The notes below the pieces were generated by a model. It did not search any database. It was not told the DNA's origin and worked only from the letters and a program-made list of their open reading frames with translations. A stretch of 24,488 nt of DNA, from assembly GCA_039812545.1 (NCBI GenBank), contig JBDIAR010000024.1, forward strand, positions 1 to 24,488, written 5' to 3'. Positions 23,969 through 24,488 of this stretch are shown piece after piece; the first letter of the stretch is position 1; the number at the start of each line of letters is the position of its first letter. A program made the position numbers and the translations under genes. The DNA comes from JBDIAR01 sp039812545. GTDB lineage: Bacteria; Actinomycetota; Actinomycetes; Actinomycetales; Dermatophilaceae.

Positions 23969-24352
23969 GTGCTCGGAACGTTGGTGTTGGAAGGGTTGAC
24001 CGTCTGGCACGGGGGCTCTCCGGGGTCGTTCATCGGCGCTCCATTCGGAAGCCGCCTGCTCGTGCCACTGGTGATGTGTGGTGCGCTCTTCGTCGACTTC
24101 GTCGTTCTCCAGAAGTCGAGCGGGACCGGTCCGGGTCGTGACTGGATCGCAGCAGCCTGTTTCACGGCAGTCACGGGTGCCCTCCTCTACGCATTCGGGT
24201 ACGTCCTCGACGGCGGCTCGGCTGGGGCCGACGGCTCCATCATGTGGGCCGGCATGTCGGGGTATCTGTTTGCCTGCCCGGTTGCCTATGGCGTAGGCAG
24301 CTACCGGGCGGCAGGGCGCGATCTCGAGGGCGCTCGCCACCAGACGGCCTGA
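23969..24352 (+). CDS. Small multi-pass membrane protein, 5' end probably frameshifted
   Basis: Frame of 127 residues from GTG 23969, of no family I recognise. Hydrophobic segments: VLGTLVLEGLTV (end of a helix that begins upstream of the GTG), LLVPLVMCGALFVDFVVL, WIAAACFTAVTGALLYAFGYVL, and MWAGMSGYLFACPVAYGVG, so four helices in all. The tail is short and polar. The GTG has no ribosome site and lies inside the first helix, while the sequence just upstream in this frame (AAAFIPWLIG) still looks coding. The true start is therefore probably ATG 23884, reached by a one-base shift at a G5 run, either a real lesion or a sequencing error. Function unknown. Confidence 0.5.
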   Translation: MLGTLVLEGLTVWHGGSPGSFIGAPFGSRLLVPLVMCGALFVDFVVLQKSSGTGPGRDWIAAACFTAVTGALLYAFGYVLDGGSAGADGSIMWAGMSGYLFACPVAYGVGSYRAAGRDLEGARHQTA

Positions 24353-24358
24353 TCGCTG

Positions 24359-24397
24359 AACGTCGCATCGGCCATCGGCCATCGGATCGGCGACGTT
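24359..24397 (+). terminator. Hairpin with heptamer tandem repeat in its loop
   Basis: AACGTCGC (24359-24366) pairs with GCGACGTT (24390-24397), followed by T and AG. It starts six bases after the membrane-protein stop, consistent with a terminator with a short T-run. The 23-base loop holds three tandem 7-mers, ATCGGCC, ATCGGCC and ATCGGAT. Confidence 0.5.
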
Positions 24398-24407
24398 TAG
24401 TGTCGGC

Positions 24408-24422
24408 GCCCCGTGGCGGGGC
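24408..24422. other. Second hairpin near the right edge
   Basis: GCCCCG (24408-24413) pairs with CGGGGC (24417-24422) over a TGG loop, with possible further pairs outside through a small bulge. It is 10 bases past the preceding hairpin. It could be a back-up terminator. I see no gene from here to 24488. Confidence 0.4.
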
Positions 24423-24488
24423 CGGCGCGGCACGGCGGACGTGATCCGGACATACGGAAACAGCCCCGGACCGGCATACGTGCTGGTC

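Larger units (their letters stand above)
677..24479. repeat. Dispersed 7-mer GGCATAC / GTATGCC, about 43 copies
   Basis: Counted by eye, about 43 exact copies, 23 as GGCATAC and 20 as GTATGCC on the plus strand. Examples start at 677, 1277, 3329, 3491, 3827, 3837, 6171, 8060, 12461, 13196, 14924, 18737, 21582 and 24473. The base before the core is most often C. One-mismatch forms such as GTATGCG, TGCATAC or GGCATAT are far rarer. Copies lie in genes of both strands, in several frames, and between genes. At about 70 percent GC I would expect 2 to 3. Confidence 0.8.

Noticed and set aside
1..24488. CRISPR arrays, insertion sequences, prophage or toxin-antitoxin genes
   Set aside because: I saw no regularly spaced long repeats, transposase motifs, terminal inverted repeats, integrase or phage genes anywhere in the window.

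Overview
The window is very GC-rich and reads as chromosomal DNA of an actinobacterium. The evidence is strong G/C preference at third codon positions, GTG starts, and a tRNA-Thr / tRNA-Met / rpmG / HadA-type / HadB-type block like the one in mycobacteria and other Actinobacteria, here followed by murB. A treX-treY pair and a carbohydrate ABC importer without its own ATPase also fit. I favour a Micrococcales-like soil or environmental lineage, but the sequence alone does not fix the family.

Layout, left to right. (1) At 1-56 there is an imperfect 14-bp tandem repeat, then a large secreted PIG-L deacetylase with a CBM9-like domain (minus strand), divergent from an adenosine deaminase family gene (plus). 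(2) From 11304 down to 4103 runs a six-gene minus-strand polyol operon: lipoprotein binding protein, two permeases, mannitol/arabitol-type dehydrogenase, zinc alcohol dehydrogenase, xylulokinase. A SorC-type regulator is transcribed divergently (11487-12422), and the gap between them carries nested inverted repeats that look like its operator. The operon would import a polyol, oxidise it to a ketose and phosphorylate D-xylulose for the pentose phosphate pathway. (3) A housekeeping block on the minus strand: tRNA-Thr(GGT), tRNA-Met(CAT), rpmG, a clear terminator, two MaoC-like hot-dog proteins and murB. (4) An MFS transporter (plus) convergent with treX/glgX-treY (minus), which make maltooligosyl-trehalose from glycogen; treZ is not here. 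(5) A secreted protein of six roughly 100-residue beta-domain repeats (plus), a 66-aa unknown ORF with a strong ribosome site, and a small membrane protein whose 5' end looks frameshifted.

The most striking signal is not a gene. The 7-mer GGCATAC (or GTATGCC) occurs about 43 times by eye, roughly one per 570 bp, against 2 to 3 expected at this base composition. It lies on both strands, in several reading frames and between genes, and it goes with very rare codons (TAT, ATA, GCA). In the adenosine deaminase gene every Tyr-Ala pair is TAT GCC while all other Tyr codons are TAC. This suggests selection on the DNA itself, comparable in kind to HIP1 or DNA-uptake sequences.
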